Shown in pieces: positions 8,144 through 16,766 of a stretch of DNA of 64,000 nt (within the stretch, counting starts at the first letter, position 1; the number at the start of each line of letters is the position of its first letter). The position numbers and the translations under genes were made by a program. Source of the DNA: Dinoroseobacter sp039192165 (GTDB taxonomy: Bacteria > Pseudomonadota > Alphaproteobacteria > Rhodobacterales > Rhodobacteraceae); assembly GCA_039192165.1 (NCBI GenBank), contig JBCCXD010000006.1, positions 124,001-188,000 of the forward strand, read 5' to 3'. Under the pieces are notes generated by a model. It was not told where the DNA came from. It searched no databases and was given only the letters and a program-made list of their open reading frames with translations.

Positions 8144-9259
8144 TCAGGCCAGGCCGAGCGCCAGGCGCACATCCTGAAGGCGGGAGCGGCTGACAGGAAC
8201 CTTCTCGGTATGGGCACCGCGCTCGAAGAAGACGATCCCGTTGTCTTTTTTTCGTTCGAAACCTGTGACATGCGCCGGGTTTACAAGATAGCTGCGATGG
8301 GCACGGATAAACTGACCATCCGGCAAACGACTTTCTGCATCCGAAATAGACCACGGGCAAAACAGCTTCTGGTCTAACGCGTAAAGGATCGTGTAGTGGC
8401 CTTCCGCCCGGATCGCCGCTACGTCATTGCTGTCGACAAAAAGCGTACGACTATCGAGCTCATAGGGTATCTGCAGCAGTTTGCGTACCGGACCAGAAGG
8501 CACCAGAGGCTCGTCTGTCGGGGCGACCTCTGTTGGTGTCTCTTCGCCCTGCGTTTCGGGAAGCAAGGTAACACCAGAAAGCAGGAAGCTGCCGCAAATC
8601 ACAAAGGCGATCACCGCGACGATGAAGGCCAGCGTTTCGTTGCTGACACCCGGCACCTGGCCTGAAGCGTTTTCAATTGCCAGGAACTCTGTCCCTGCCA
8701 TTGCAATGAAATGCACTGAAAAAACCGCAAAGCCAAAACACAGGGTTCCCAGCAGGATATTTCGATAAGTTCGCGCCCCGTATGCGACCCAGACAGCGCC
8801 TATGCTGAGACCGAGAGAGGCAAGTCCCGCAAAGACCACCCCCCCAACCGTATACACGGGACGACAGAGCTCCATCCCTGACATACCGACATAATGCATC
8901 ACCGGAATACCGACCCCGATACACGCGCCGGCAATGGTCAGTGTCCCCACACTGCGCGGCAGGAAGTGCAGGATCAAAAGCGCAATCCCGACTATCAGGA
9001 TGGCAAGCAGGGCAGAGATCAGTGTGATCAGGGGGTCATAGTAGAACAAGATCGGCAGTTGCAGCCCGAGCATGGCCACGAAATGCATCGCCCAGATGCC
9101 GCCGCCCAAGGCGACAGCCGCCATCGCGACCTTGGCTTTACGCGGACCTATAGGGAGCGCCGAGGCCCCTTTGGTCAGGCTCAATCCCGTAAAACCCGCC
9201 ATCAGCGCGACAGCGAGCGAGGCGATAACCAACCAGGAATTGTGCGAGGCCTCCAGCAA
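8144..9259 (-). CDS. coxC: CoxC-like membrane regulator (MHYT sensor + LytTR DNA-binding domain)
   Basis: This 371-residue protein has about seven N-terminal membrane segments (residues 8-230) carrying three MHYT-type motifs (MHFVAM, MHYVGM, VHFIAM). MHYT domains are proposed metal (copper) and diatomic-gas sensors. A linker of about 30 residues leads to a C-terminal LytTR DNA-binding domain (about 265-371, with EGHYTILYA and RAHRSYLVN). This architecture matches CoxC/CoxH of Oligotropha. Its location directly upstream of coxM suggests it activates the operon, probably through the direct repeats in the gap. Confidence 0.85.
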   Translation of the reverse strand: MLEASHNSWLVIASLAVALMAGFTGLSLTKGASALPIGPRKAKVAMAAVALGGGIWAMHFVAMLGLQLPILFYYDPLITLISALLAILIVGIALLILHFLPRSVGTLTIAGACIGVGIPVMHYVGMSGMELCRPVYTVGGVVFAGLASLGLSIGAVWVAYGARTYRNILLGTLCFGFAVFSVHFIAMAGTEFLAIENASGQVPGVSNETLAFIVAVIAFVICGSFLLSGVTLLPETQGEETPTEVAPTDEPLVPSGPVRKLLQIPYELDSRTLFVDSNDVAAIRAEGHYTILYALDQKLFCPWSISDAESRLPDGQFIRAHRSYLVNPAHVTGFERKKDNGIVFFERGAHTEKVPVSRSRLQDVRLALGLA

Positions 9260-9368
9260 GCGACCATCCCTCCCGCAAATGGCTCCTGCATTTGCTACTT
9301 ATCTAGGCGGCAATGGCGCAAGGGACAATTGCGAAGTTGACGTCATCTTTATCTGACAGACTTCCGGA

Positions 9369-9950
9369 TCAGCCCGTGCAATAAGGTTGCTCGCGCGTCC
9401 AAGCTATCATGTCGGCGCGTTTGCGATCGCTCCAGAACGGTCCCCAATCTGCGGCAACACCCTGTTGACCGGCAGACACAACACCGTCCCGTGGCACAGT
9501 GACGGCCATTATCCGGATTGCGCAGGACAAGTTCGCAGGTCCGTCCTTCAAAGCGTCTCCGCTGCGCGCGTCGCAGCCGTATCCGCGGGCAGTGCCAGGA
9601 GAGATTTGAACAAGCCCGAACCAACGGCCGTCCCCACCGACAGCTTGCGGGTTCCAAGTGCTTTCGTGCTTGGCGAGCGTTGACAAGAGCCCAGTCCAGA
9701 ACGCATCGCGCTGCGCCCGGCCCGCCTCCGGATAGGCCGGGCACCAAGTGTCGATGTCCGCGGGCACGATCGTTGACAGTGGCTGTCCGTGTTCAGACAG
9801 CGCCACAAGGCTTGCCTGCGTCCAGTCCGCGCCATCCGGATGGAAATCCCATCGCATTGGGGCAGCTTCAAGCGGATCAGGTGTTTTGTCGGATTCAATT
9901 TCACATCCGGCAAGTGGCAGCAAAAGGGCCACAGCATAAGCTGCTTTCAT
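9369..9950 (-). CDS. Lipoprotein with lytic-transglycosylase (lysozyme-like) fold
   Basis: This 193-residue predicted lipoprotein has a signal peptide ending in the lipobox LAGC (about residues 12-15). The mature part carries a soluble-lytic-transglycosylase-like core: LAKHESTWNP supplies the likely catalytic Glu and FGLVQISPGTARGYG the following conserved loop. It would cleave or remodel peptidoglycan at the cell envelope. ATG 9950 is chosen because the signal peptide begins there; the upstream extension reads antisense into the gatB leader. It is divergent from gatB. No named family beyond SLT-like was recognised. Confidence 0.7.
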   Translation of the reverse strand: MKAAYAVALLLPLAGCEIESDKTPDPLEAAPMRWDFHPDGADWTQASLVALSEHGQPLSTIVPADIDTWCPAYPEAGRAQRDAFWTGLLSTLAKHESTWNPQAVGGDGRWFGLVQISPGTARGYGCDARSGDALKDGPANLSCAIRIMAVTVPRDGVVSAGQQGVAADWGPFWSDRKRADMIAWTREQPYCTG

Positions 9951-10102
9951 CGTCGTTTTCCTCTGCCCCCGCAGCACGCTCTCAGGTTTGCTGCGAAACG
10001 ACGGGCAACGCAAGTCTGTGGCTTTGGCACGGCCTGTTTCCGCCTTGCTCCGCCCTGCCCGCTCACATAAAACGCTCTGCGAACATGATAAATGAGGCCA
10101 TG

Positions 10103-11617
10103 ATGCTCGATCTGACCTATGACGCGCCAAAACCAAAGGTTATCGCCGGAGCCAAGGAAGACTGGGAGCTTGTCATCGGACTAGAGGTTCATGCGCAGGT
10201 GGCCACGAACGCAAAGTTGTTCTCCGGCGCTTCAACCGAGTTTGGTGCCGAGCCCAACTCGAACGTCGCTTTTGTGGATGCAGGCATGCCCGGCATGCTG
10301 CCCGTAATCAACGAAGAGTGTGTTGCTCAAGCGGTGCGCACGGGGCTGGGGCTGAAAGCCGCGATCAACCTACGGTCCGCTTTTGATCGCAAAAACTACT
10401 TCTACCCGGATCTGCCGCAGGGCTATCAGATCAGTCAGCTTTACCATCCGATCGTGGGGGAAGGCGAAGTGCTTGTAGAGATGGGCGACGGCACGGCGCG
10501 GGTCGTGCGGATCGAGCGCATTCATCTTGAGCAGGACGCGGGGAAATCGATCCACGACATGGACCCGCATATGTCCTTCGTGGACCTGAACCGCACAGGC
10601 GTCGCGCTGATGGAAATCGTGAGCCGCCCGGACATCCGCGGCCCCGAGGAGGCCGCCGCATATGTCAGCAAGCTGCGCCAGATCATGCGGTACCTTGGGA
10701 CCTGCGACGGCAACATGCAAAACGGGAACCTGCGTGCAGATGTCAATGTGTCCGTCTGTCGGCCTGGGGATTACGAAAAGTATCAGGACACACAGGATTT
10801 CTCTCACCTTGGCACCCGTTGCGAGATCAAGAACATGAACTCACTCCGGTTCATTCAGCAGGCCATTGAGTATGAGGCGCGCCGGCAGATCGCGATTGTC
10901 GAAGATGGCGGAAGTGTTGATCAGGAAACCCGGCTCTACGATCCCGACAAGGGCGAGACGCGGTCCATGCGTTCCAAGGAGGAAGCGCATGACTACCGGT
11001 ACTTCCCTGACCCTGACTTGCTTCCGCTGGAGATTGCGCAAGACTGGGTCGACGACATCGCCAGCGCGCTGCCCGAGTTGCCGGATCAGAAGAAGGCGCG
11101 CTTCATAGGCGATTTTGGACTTTCAGATTACGATGCAAGCGTGTTGACCGCTGAAACGGACAACGCGGCCTATTTCGAAGCGGTCGCTGGCGACGCAGGC
11201 GACGGCAAGCTGGCCGCGAACTGGGTCATCAATGAACTGTTCGGGCGGCTGAAGAAAGAAGATCACGACATCGCAGAAAGCCCGGTCAGCCCGGCGCAAC
11301 TCGCCGGCATCATCAAACTGATTAAAGCCGACGCCATTTCGGGCAAGATCGCAAAAGAGCTGTTCGAAATCGTTTACACCGAAGGCGGGGATCCGGCTGA
11401 AATTGTCGACGCACGGGGCATGAAACAGGTCACCGACACCGGCGCGATTGAAACAGCCGTGGACGAGATCATCGCCGCCAATCCTGCGCAGGTCGAAAAG
11501 GCGCAGCAGAATCCCAAACTCGCGGGCTGGTTTGTTGGTCAGGTGATGAAAGCAACGGGCGGCAAAGCCAACCCCAAGGCGGTCAACCAGATCGTATCGG
11601 AAAAGCTGGGCCTCTAG
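10103..11617 (+). CDS. gatB: Asp-tRNA(Asn)/Glu-tRNA(Gln) amidotransferase subunit B
   Basis: GatB is the kinase-like and tRNA-binding subunit of the GatCAB amidotransferase, which converts Glu-tRNA(Gln) or Asp-tRNA(Asn) to the amidated forms. The N-terminal signature ELVIGLEVHAQ, the block RIHLEQDAGKS, the cradle domain and a C-terminal YqeY-like tail (GKANPKAVNQIV) are all present, about 504 residues. ATG 10103 (MLDLTYDAPKP) is preferred because GAGG lies five bases upstream and it matches relatives. ATG 10085 and 10100 are in-frame alternatives. Confidence 0.95.
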   Translation: MLDLTYDAPKPKVIAGAKEDWELVIGLEVHAQVATNAKLFSGASTEFGAEPNSNVAFVDAGMPGMLPVINEECVAQAVRTGLGLKAAINLRSAFDRKNYFYPDLPQGYQISQLYHPIVGEGEVLVEMGDGTARVVRIERIHLEQDAGKSIHDMDPHMSFVDLNRTGVALMEIVSRPDIRGPEEAAAYVSKLRQIMRYLGTCDGNMQNGNLRADVNVSVCRPGDYEKYQDTQDFSHLGTRCEIKNMNSLRFIQQAIEYEARRQIAIVEDGGSVDQETRLYDPDKGETRSMRSKEEAHDYRYFPDPDLLPLEIAQDWVDDIASALPELPDQKKARFIGDFGLSDYDASVLTAETDNAAYFEAVAGDAGDGKLAANWVINELFGRLKKEDHDIAESPVSPAQLAGIIKLIKADAISGKIAKELFEIVYTEGGDPAEIVDARGMKQVTDTGAIETAVDEIIAANPAQVEKAQQNPKLAGWFVGQVMKATGGKANPKAVNQIVSEKLGL

Positions 11618-11666
11618 TTTCGCATTGCAGAAGCCCGGTCCTGCATCTGAGGGCCCGAATAAGAAA

Positions 11667-11687
11667 CGGCGGGGTCACCCCCCGCCG
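11667..11687. terminator. Bidirectional intrinsic terminator after gatB
   Basis: An 8-bp stem CGGCGGGG / CCCCGCCG with a 5-nt loop lies 50 bp past the gatB stop and 25 bp past the stop of the convergent VPLPA-CTERM gene. T-rich tracts flank both sides (cttTcgttt on plus; TTTCTTATT on minus). Confidence 0.75.
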
Positions 11688-11711
11688 CTTTCGTTTCATA
11701 TCAGGAAGCGA

Positions 11712-12401
11712 TCAGGCTTTCTTGCGACGCTTCATAGCGGCAAGGCCACCCATGCCCGCAAGCAACAGCCAACCTGCGGCCGGAAGCGGAACAACTTCAA
11801 CTTTCCATACATAATCATCGTGGTTGTCGTCTAGGCCAGCTCCGGTGCCGGCTTTGTCGTCATACGCGATAAAAATATGTGAAAGGCCCGAACCCATAAG
11901 CTCCGTGTCGTCCGATGGATCAGACCCCGCGAAGAAAATCCCAAAGTCGAACTCTCCTAGATCGCCCCCACCTGTAACCGGGGAGCCGGTCTGCGTTGTG
12001 AAAAACCAATCTGTGATCGCACCCCCGCTATATGCGACGTCGAAAGTCTGACGCGTTGATCCGCTTGCAGCGTTAAACGTTTCGTTGGCAAATCCATCGT
12101 CGCTTTCACAGACAGTTGTGTCAGGGCTGCTGCTTGGACCGATGTTCAGACAGTTATCGAACCCGCTTTCCGCGCCCCATGCCGTGAAACGCAGAGTTGC
12201 AGCCCCCGACAATTGGACTGAAGCATTCACAATAAAATCCAGCCCTGTCAGGAAATCGTCAGACGCGGCTCCGATAAAATCATTGTCGGCTGTAAGCTGC
12301 AGATCGTTTCGCTCACCTTCCACACTCAATGTGGCCGCATGCGACGCAGTGCCAAACGCCAGCGCTGCCGCAGTTCCTATTAAAATATTTCGAAGTTCCA
12401 T
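11712..12401 (-). CDS. VPLPA-CTERM sorting-domain exported protein
   Basis: This 229-residue exported protein has a signal peptide (MELRNILIGTAAALAFGTASHA), a beta-rich extracellular domain of unknown fold (about 25-195), and the tripartite tail VPLPAAGWLLL, membrane segment, RRKK. This is the VPLPA variant of PEP-CTERM-like sorting signals, which are processed by exosortase-type enzymes in Rhodobacterales and often mark surface or biofilm matrix proteins. ATG 12401 is chosen because it begins the signal peptide. A second VPLPA protein lies at 14365. The specific role is unknown. Confidence 0.8.
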   Translation of the reverse strand: MELRNILIGTAAALAFGTASHAATLSVEGERNDLQLTADNDFIGAASDDFLTGLDFIVNASVQLSGAATLRFTAWGAESGFDNCLNIGPSSSPDTTVCESDDGFANETFNAASGSTRQTFDVAYSGGAITDWFFTTQTGSPVTGGGDLGEFDFGIFFAGSDPSDDTELMGSGLSHIFIAYDDKAGTGAGLDDNHDDYVWKVEVVPLPAAGWLLLAGMGGLAAMKRRKKA

Positions 12402-12869
12402 GATTACGCCCTCTAGAACACTTGTTAACGCACACTGCCCGCACCACACGAGCGACACGCACTCCTAGATAATAGCCAGATCGCCGCACAGACCACAAAG
12501 GAAATCTCTGATTCCTGCCCCACACGCGCCACAGTTTCGCCATTTTGCGCCTGGATGGACAAAAAATTTACCAAAAATTAAGCTCTCTGTGCGCGTGCGA
12601 ATCAACAAGGACCCTGCGCTTGCTCGATTGTTTTCGTTTTCGAAACAATACTGATTCTCTTCGAGAGGCGCGGCAAAACGCCTGTATCGCGCCTCCTGAA
12701 ACCGCAAACAAAGTAAGCAAAGCCGTCCTGTCGATACAGAAACAACGGCCGTTTCGCGCCACCGATTGACACAAAGCCAGAGCGGGTGCCGTCACGGATA
12801 TTGCAAATTAAGTCCATCTATGGCGCTATGGACACGTAGTAGTTTGAGTAACCGGTGGTTGGGCTAATA
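12402..12869. other. Intergenic stretch, no gene recognised
   Basis: This gap of about 470 bp lies between the divergent VPLPA-CTERM and DUF4177 genes. It is less GC-rich than its surroundings and presumably holds both promoters. The only structure seen is an inverted repeat ATTGTTT...AAACAAT at 12627-12649 around a TCGTTTTCG core, which could be an operator. Short frames on both strands show no family features. Confidence 0.5.
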
Positions 12870-13373
12870 ATGAAATATGAGTACCGAGTGATTCCGTCGC
12901 CGATCAAGGGCATGAAAGCGCAAGGCGTAAAGACGCCGGAGGAGCGTTTCGCCCATTCGATCGAGCACACGATCAACGACATGGCGAGTGACAACTGGGA
13001 GTATGTGCGCGCGGAAACTCTGCCCGCAGAGGAACGCGTTGGACTGACGTCAAAGGTCACCCGCTTTCACAATATGCTGGTCTTTCGCCGCGAGGTTGAA
13101 GCAGCAGACGACGGCACACGCGATACAACCATCGAGACGGTTTCGGTGGACAATACCCCGGCGCCCCCGGTCGCTGCCGCACCACAAAGCGAAGCGGTTC
13201 AGGAACCAAAAACCGCGCCTTCAGAAAAGGTCGCCCGCGACCTGGTCGCAACGCCGTCTCTCCCGGCTGTCCCGCGCCGACCTCAAGGTCAGATGGCGGG
13301 CATTCTGCGCACAATTAAAGGCGACCCCGTTTCGGCAAACCGTACGAGAACAGTTGCGGCTCACCAAGACTAG
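12870..13373 (+). CDS. DUF4177 domain-containing protein
   Basis: This 167-residue soluble protein has an N-terminal DUF4177 domain (about residues 1-75), recognisable from MKYEYRVI, the conserved DNWEYVRAETLPAEER and the final strand NMLVFRR. The rest is a proline/alanine-rich, probably disordered tail. ATG 12870 is used rather than a GTG five codons earlier. It is convergent with bolA; the two stop codons overlap. DUF4177 has no established biochemical function. Confidence 0.75.
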   Translation: MKYEYRVIPSPIKGMKAQGVKTPEERFAHSIEHTINDMASDNWEYVRAETLPAEERVGLTSKVTRFHNMLVFRREVEAADDGTRDTTIETVSVDNTPAPPVAAAPQSEAVQEPKTAPSEKVARDLVATPSLPAVPRRPQGQMAGILRTIKGDPVSANRTRTVAAHQD

Positions 13374-13627
13374 TCAGAAATTGTCAATCCAAGCGCGTGG
13401 ATACGCCCCACAAGGTCTTTGCCCAGTGCGTCATGGACCGCGCGGTGCCGTGCGATCCGGCTCATGCCTTTGAAGGCGTCCGATGCAATGCGGACCTGCC
13501 AATGGCTCTCGCCGCCCTCCTGAAATCCTGCGTGTCCTCTGTGCAGCTCGCTTTCGTCCACGACTTCTAGGTCGCGCGGCGAGAAAGCCACTGTTAACCG
13601 TGTCTCGATCTCCGTTTTCACGCTCAT
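13370..13627 (-). CDS. bolA: BolA family protein
   Basis: This 85-residue BolA-family protein has the class II KH-like fold. Conserved blocks are VVDESELHRGHAG (about 22-34), the FxG-type segment DAFKGMSRIARHR, and LGLTISD at the end. BolA proteins partner monothiol glutaredoxins in iron-sulfur or iron sensing and affect morphology. It is divergent from the J-domain gene across 73 bp, a linkage seen in other Rhodobacterales. Confidence 0.9.
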   Translation of the reverse strand: MSVKTEIETRLTVAFSPRDLEVVDESELHRGHAGFQEGGESHWQVRIASDAFKGMSRIARHRAVHDALGKDLVGRIHALGLTISD

Positions 13628-13700
13628 TTTGTCGCTATCCCCTTTGCTCCGTCGCGAGATGCATTAGACTGTCGTCTCCGAGTCGGAAAGGTGAGGCCAA

Positions 13701-14327
13701 ATGAGCAAAAGCGATCCCTTCGATTTTGACATCTCTGTGTCTGCGTCCAAAAAGAAAAAACCGCGGGGTCGACGGGGCATGTCGGGTGCCTTTGAAACGT
13801 CCAAACGTGTTTGCGATTACGAAGGCTGCAACGAACCGGGGAAGTACCGGGCCCCGAAGTCTCCTGACACGCTCGATGAGTATTTCTGGTTCTGCCAGAA
13901 ACATGTGCGCGAATACAATTTGAAGTGGAACTTCTTCAATGGCCAGTCTGAGGAGGAGATGGCCAAGCGCATGGACAAAGACCGCGTTTGGGAGCGGGAG
14001 ACAAAACCATTCCGGAAATCCGCTGAAGAACAGGCATGGGCGCGTTTGGGGATTGACGATGCACATCAGGTGCTTGGTGAAAATGCCACGCGCAACCCCG
14101 GAAAATCCGTGACCGGAACGCGCCGCCTTCCTCCGACTGAGCGCCGCGCTGTTGAGATCCTGGAGGCCAAAGACCATTGGTCGAAGGCCGAAATTCGTAA
14201 GTCTTACAAAGCTTTAATTAAAGTTCTTCATCCTGATATGAATGGTGGAGACCGAAGCGACGAAGAAAAGTTGCAGGAAGTGGTCTGGGCCTGGGACCAG
14301 ATAAAGGACAGCCGCAGCTTCAAGTAG
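13701..14327 (+). CDS. J-domain co-chaperone with N-terminal Cys3His cluster
   Basis: This 208-residue protein has its J domain at the C-terminus (about 152-208) with the HPD tripeptide at 177-179, which stimulates DnaK ATPase activity. The N-terminal part carries Cys38, Cys43, Cys65 and His68 in a spacing that suggests a small zinc site. There is no G/F region or DnaJ-type zinc finger, so it is a type III J protein. AGGTGAGG precedes the start. In many Rhodobacterales this gene precedes cobS; that gene is absent here. Confidence 0.85.
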   Translation: MSKSDPFDFDISVSASKKKKPRGRRGMSGAFETSKRVCDYEGCNEPGKYRAPKSPDTLDEYFWFCQKHVREYNLKWNFFNGQSEEEMAKRMDKDRVWERETKPFRKSAEEQAWARLGIDDAHQVLGENATRNPGKSVTGTRRLPPTERRAVEILEAKDHWSKAEIRKSYKALIKVLHPDMNGGDRSDEEKLQEVVWAWDQIKDSRSFK

Positions 14328-14364
14328 CAGTGGCCGGATTGTTTCTAAGAGCCGTTTTTTGGCT

Positions 14365-15039
14365 TTAGACCGCTCTTTGGCGCCGCCGCGCGAAGCCGAA
14401 CAAGCCAAGGACTGGCATGGCCAAGAGCAATATGCTTGCCGGTAAAGGCACCGCCGACAGTTCTTGCAGTGTCATCGCAACGCGACGAAAGCCTAGGCGC
14501 TGGTTCTGATCGTTGAAGGAGATGTAGTCGATGACAATCATCTTTGTGTCAAAAAGATCCAGATCCAGTTGCGTCGGCAACATGTCTTGAGTGTCAAACG
14601 CCGCACCGGTGCTGTCGCGCAAATTCACATCAATGAACCGCGCCGAAACACTGTCTGACCCGATAAAGTTCTGCACGCGCAGCTGAAAACGATCTCCGAA
14701 TTCGGAATTGTCGTTATTTAAAAAGATGTTGGCGTTATTAAGCAGAAACGAGTCGTCCGGCGTCGATGCCGAAGCGCTGCCCGCATTTACAAATCGACTT
14801 GTATCACCACCAAGTGTTGCGACTGTGTCAAAGCTTGAAGACATTTCAAGTTCAAAAACGCCTGTAACGGTGTCTCCGATCGAAACTGCCGAACCGAAAC
14901 TGGGCACGTTTGTCACGTCATCTCTTTCCAAGATGTTTGTGACGGTCGCCGAATAGGCCAGCTGGACAGATGCGGCCTGCGCGGAGACAGCGCTTGAAGC
15001 CACAACTACAGCGATCAACAAAGAACGCGCGAGAAACAT
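14365..15039 (-). CDS. VPLPA-CTERM sorting-domain exported protein
   Basis: This 224-residue secreted protein has a signal peptide (MFLARSLLIAVVVASSAVSAQA), a beta-rich domain of about 170 residues, and the C-terminal signal VPLPASILLLAMP followed by a hydrophobic segment and RRRQR. The tail defines a VPLPA-CTERM protein, expected to be anchored or processed by an exosortase-type system. ATG 15039 has AGGTGA upstream. Function is unknown; the core resembles the secreted beta domains commonly found with PEP-CTERM tails. Confidence 0.8.
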   Translation of the reverse strand: MFLARSLLIAVVVASSAVSAQAASVQLAYSATVTNILERDDVTNVPSFGSAVSIGDTVTGVFELEMSSSFDTVATLGGDTSRFVNAGSASASTPDDSFLLNNANIFLNNDNSEFGDRFQLRVQNFIGSDSVSARFIDVNLRDSTGAAFDTQDMLPTQLDLDLFDTKMIVIDYISFNDQNQRLGFRRVAMTLQELSAVPLPASILLLAMPVLGLFGFARRRQRAV

Positions 15040-15245
15040 CACATCACCTACTACTCTGCGCCGATAAGAAGCGCGTACACTCACGCAGACAGTGTCCACG
15101 TCGCAGATAAAATCGCAAATCCCGTCTGATTCTGAAAGCGCCGCGTCATCAATACGGGAACAATATCCACATTATTCTCAGATCAGCTTGGCCTAGAGAG
15201 GCAATACGCACCACATGCCGACTTTCGCGCCTTCTAAAGCACTTC

Positions 15246-15331
15246 TGGTGCGGGCGGTGGGACTTGAACCCACACGGCCTTGCGGCCCACGGATTTTAAG
15301 TCCGATGCGTCTACCATTCCGCCACGCCCGC
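15246..15331 (-). tRNA. tRNA-Leu (anticodon UAA)
   Basis: The minus strand folds as a cloverleaf. The acceptor GCGGGCG pairs with CGCCCGC, followed by A and an encoded CCA. The anticodon loop CTTAAAA gives UAA. A long variable arm (GGGCCGCAAGGCC) is typical of leucine tRNAs, and the T-loop is GGTTCAAGTCC. Total length is 86 nt including CCA. Confidence 0.97.
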
Positions 15332-15371
15332 ACGCCTCTGGCGTAAGAAAAAGACGCAGCAGGAACAAGCC

Positions 15372-15920
15372 CTAAAGCGGTTGGCCCGGCGGGTTAACGA
15401 GAAATGCGCGCTCCGGGAGCCAGGGGTTCAGCTCAAGCGCAGTGCGCAAGGTGTCCTGGGCCAGTTCGACCCGCCCCATACTCATCAGGCTCAACGCCTT
15501 TCCGGAAAGCGCGCCCGTGTGGTCGGGATTAAGGCTCAAGGCCTGATCCAGATCTTCTATGGCGGACGCAAAATCCTGGCGCAGGAAATGCACAAATGCC
15601 CGCTGGTTCCACCCTTCGGCATAGTCCGGGCAATAGGCGACCAGCGCATCAAGCTCGATCAGCGCGGCGGCATAATCGGCATAGCTGCGCAACTCCATTC
15701 CCCGATCAAGAAAACCCTGTGCGCGTTCGTCCGGTGCGGTTGTCCATATCTCCCACATCTGGCGGTCATAAATCCGCCCCTCCATCTCTGTGCCAGCAGC
15801 CTGCACCTGGGCACGAAGTGCGGCGAGATCTTCGCTGCGATCGGCAACAGGCGGACAGTCTGCGCGCGCCGCCGCCGCGGGTGCACTGCACAGCAAGGCG
15901 ACAATCATTACGTGTTTCAT
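15372..15920 (-). CDS. Exported TPR-repeat protein
   Basis: This 182-residue protein has a signal peptide (MKHVMIVALLCSAPAAAARA), then at least two tetratricopeptide repeats (about 105-165; AEGWNQRAFVHFLRQDFASAIEDLDQ-type helices, ALSLNPDHTGALSGKALSLM). TPRs mediate protein-protein contacts; the location should be periplasmic. ATG 15920 is chosen because it begins the signal peptide. The gene lies downstream of the divergent rhomboid gene and upstream of tRNA-Leu. No specific partner can be named. Confidence 0.75.
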   Translation of the reverse strand: MKHVMIVALLCSAPAAAARADCPPVADRSEDLAALRAQVQAAGTEMEGRIYDRQMWEIWTTAPDERAQGFLDRGMELRSYADYAAALIELDALVAYCPDYAEGWNQRAFVHFLRQDFASAIEDLDQALSLNPDHTGALSGKALSLMSMGRVELAQDTLRTALELNPWLPERAFLVNPPGQPL

Positions 15921-16019
15921 ATGGGCCTCCCCCGCAGGACATGTACCACTGTCGGTACCGGTCAATCCCAGATCCGCTTTCTGCTTGACGCCACGCTTAC
16001 CGACTGCTCCGTCTAACCC

Positions 16020-16766
16020 ATGTTTCCAATCAGAGATCACAACCCGTCCGGACGGACACCGTATGTGACCTATGCGTTGATGGCGATCAACATTGTCGTT
16101 TTCGTTAGTTACTATCCGCTGTTGTCTTCCAACTCAGAGATCAGCGCGTTTTTTGGAACCTATGGGCTTGTTCCTGCAGCTTTTACCGAAGGCCGATCGG
16201 TACTGGCCGTATTCAGCTCCATGTTCCTTCACGGCGGGATCATGCATCTCGGTGGCAATATGCTTTACCTCTGGATCTTCGGTGACAACCTTGAAGACGA
16301 AATGGGCCATGGGAAGTTCCTTGCGTTCTACATCGCGTCGGGTGTGGGCGCAGCCATGGCGCAGGTCGTGTCCGACCCCGACAGCATTATTCCGATGGTC
16401 GGTGCCTCGGGCGCGATTGCCGGAGTTTTGGGGGGATATCTGCTGCTCTATCCAAAAGCGCGGATAGACGTGTTGTTCATCATCGTGATCATTTTCAGGA
16501 TTGTTCCAATACCCGCCTGGATTGTGCTGGGGTTTTGGTTTGCGTTGCAGCTGATCAGCGGTGCTGCCACACCGGCAGATACGGGCGGTGTCGCCTACTG
16601 GGCCCATGCGGGCGGGTTTGTGGCCGGCATGATCCTTGTTTTGCCGATGTGGCTCAAACTAGGCGGCCCGCGCTTCTGGGAACGTACGCATGGCCACCCG
16701 GATCACCCGGAAGCAAGATATCGCCTGAGCCGCAGCTCGGTGCCCAAAGTGGGGCGGCGGCGCTGA
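16020..16766 (+). CDS. Rhomboid-family intramembrane serine protease
   Basis: This 248-residue polytopic membrane protein of the rhomboid family has the catalytic serine Ser130 in MVGASGAIAG (GxSG motif) and the catalytic His196 in YWAHAGGFVAG. About six membrane segments are visible. The loop-1 equivalent LGGNMLYLWIFGDNLED matches bacterial GlpG-type relatives. It would cleave membrane-anchored substrates within the bilayer. It ends one base before the stop of the convergent phosphatase gene. Confidence 0.92.
   Translation: MFPIRDHNPSGRTPYVTYALMAINIVVFVSYYPLLSSNSEISAFFGTYGLVPAAFTEGRSVLAVFSSMFLHGGIMHLGGNMLYLWIFGDNLEDEMGHGKFLAFYIASGVGAAMAQVVSDPDSIIPMVGASGAIAGVLGGYLLLYPKARIDVLFIIVIIFRIVPIPAWIVLGFWFALQLISGAATPADTGGVAYWAHAGGFVAGMILVLPMWLKLGGPRFWERTHGHPDHPEARYRLSRSSVPKVGRRR

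Noticed and set aside
9518..10102. N-terminal extension of gatB by about 195 codons
   Set aside because: It overlaps the divergent transglycosylase-like lipoprotein gene antisense, is Arg-rich and non-conserved; GatB relatives start at MLDLTY.
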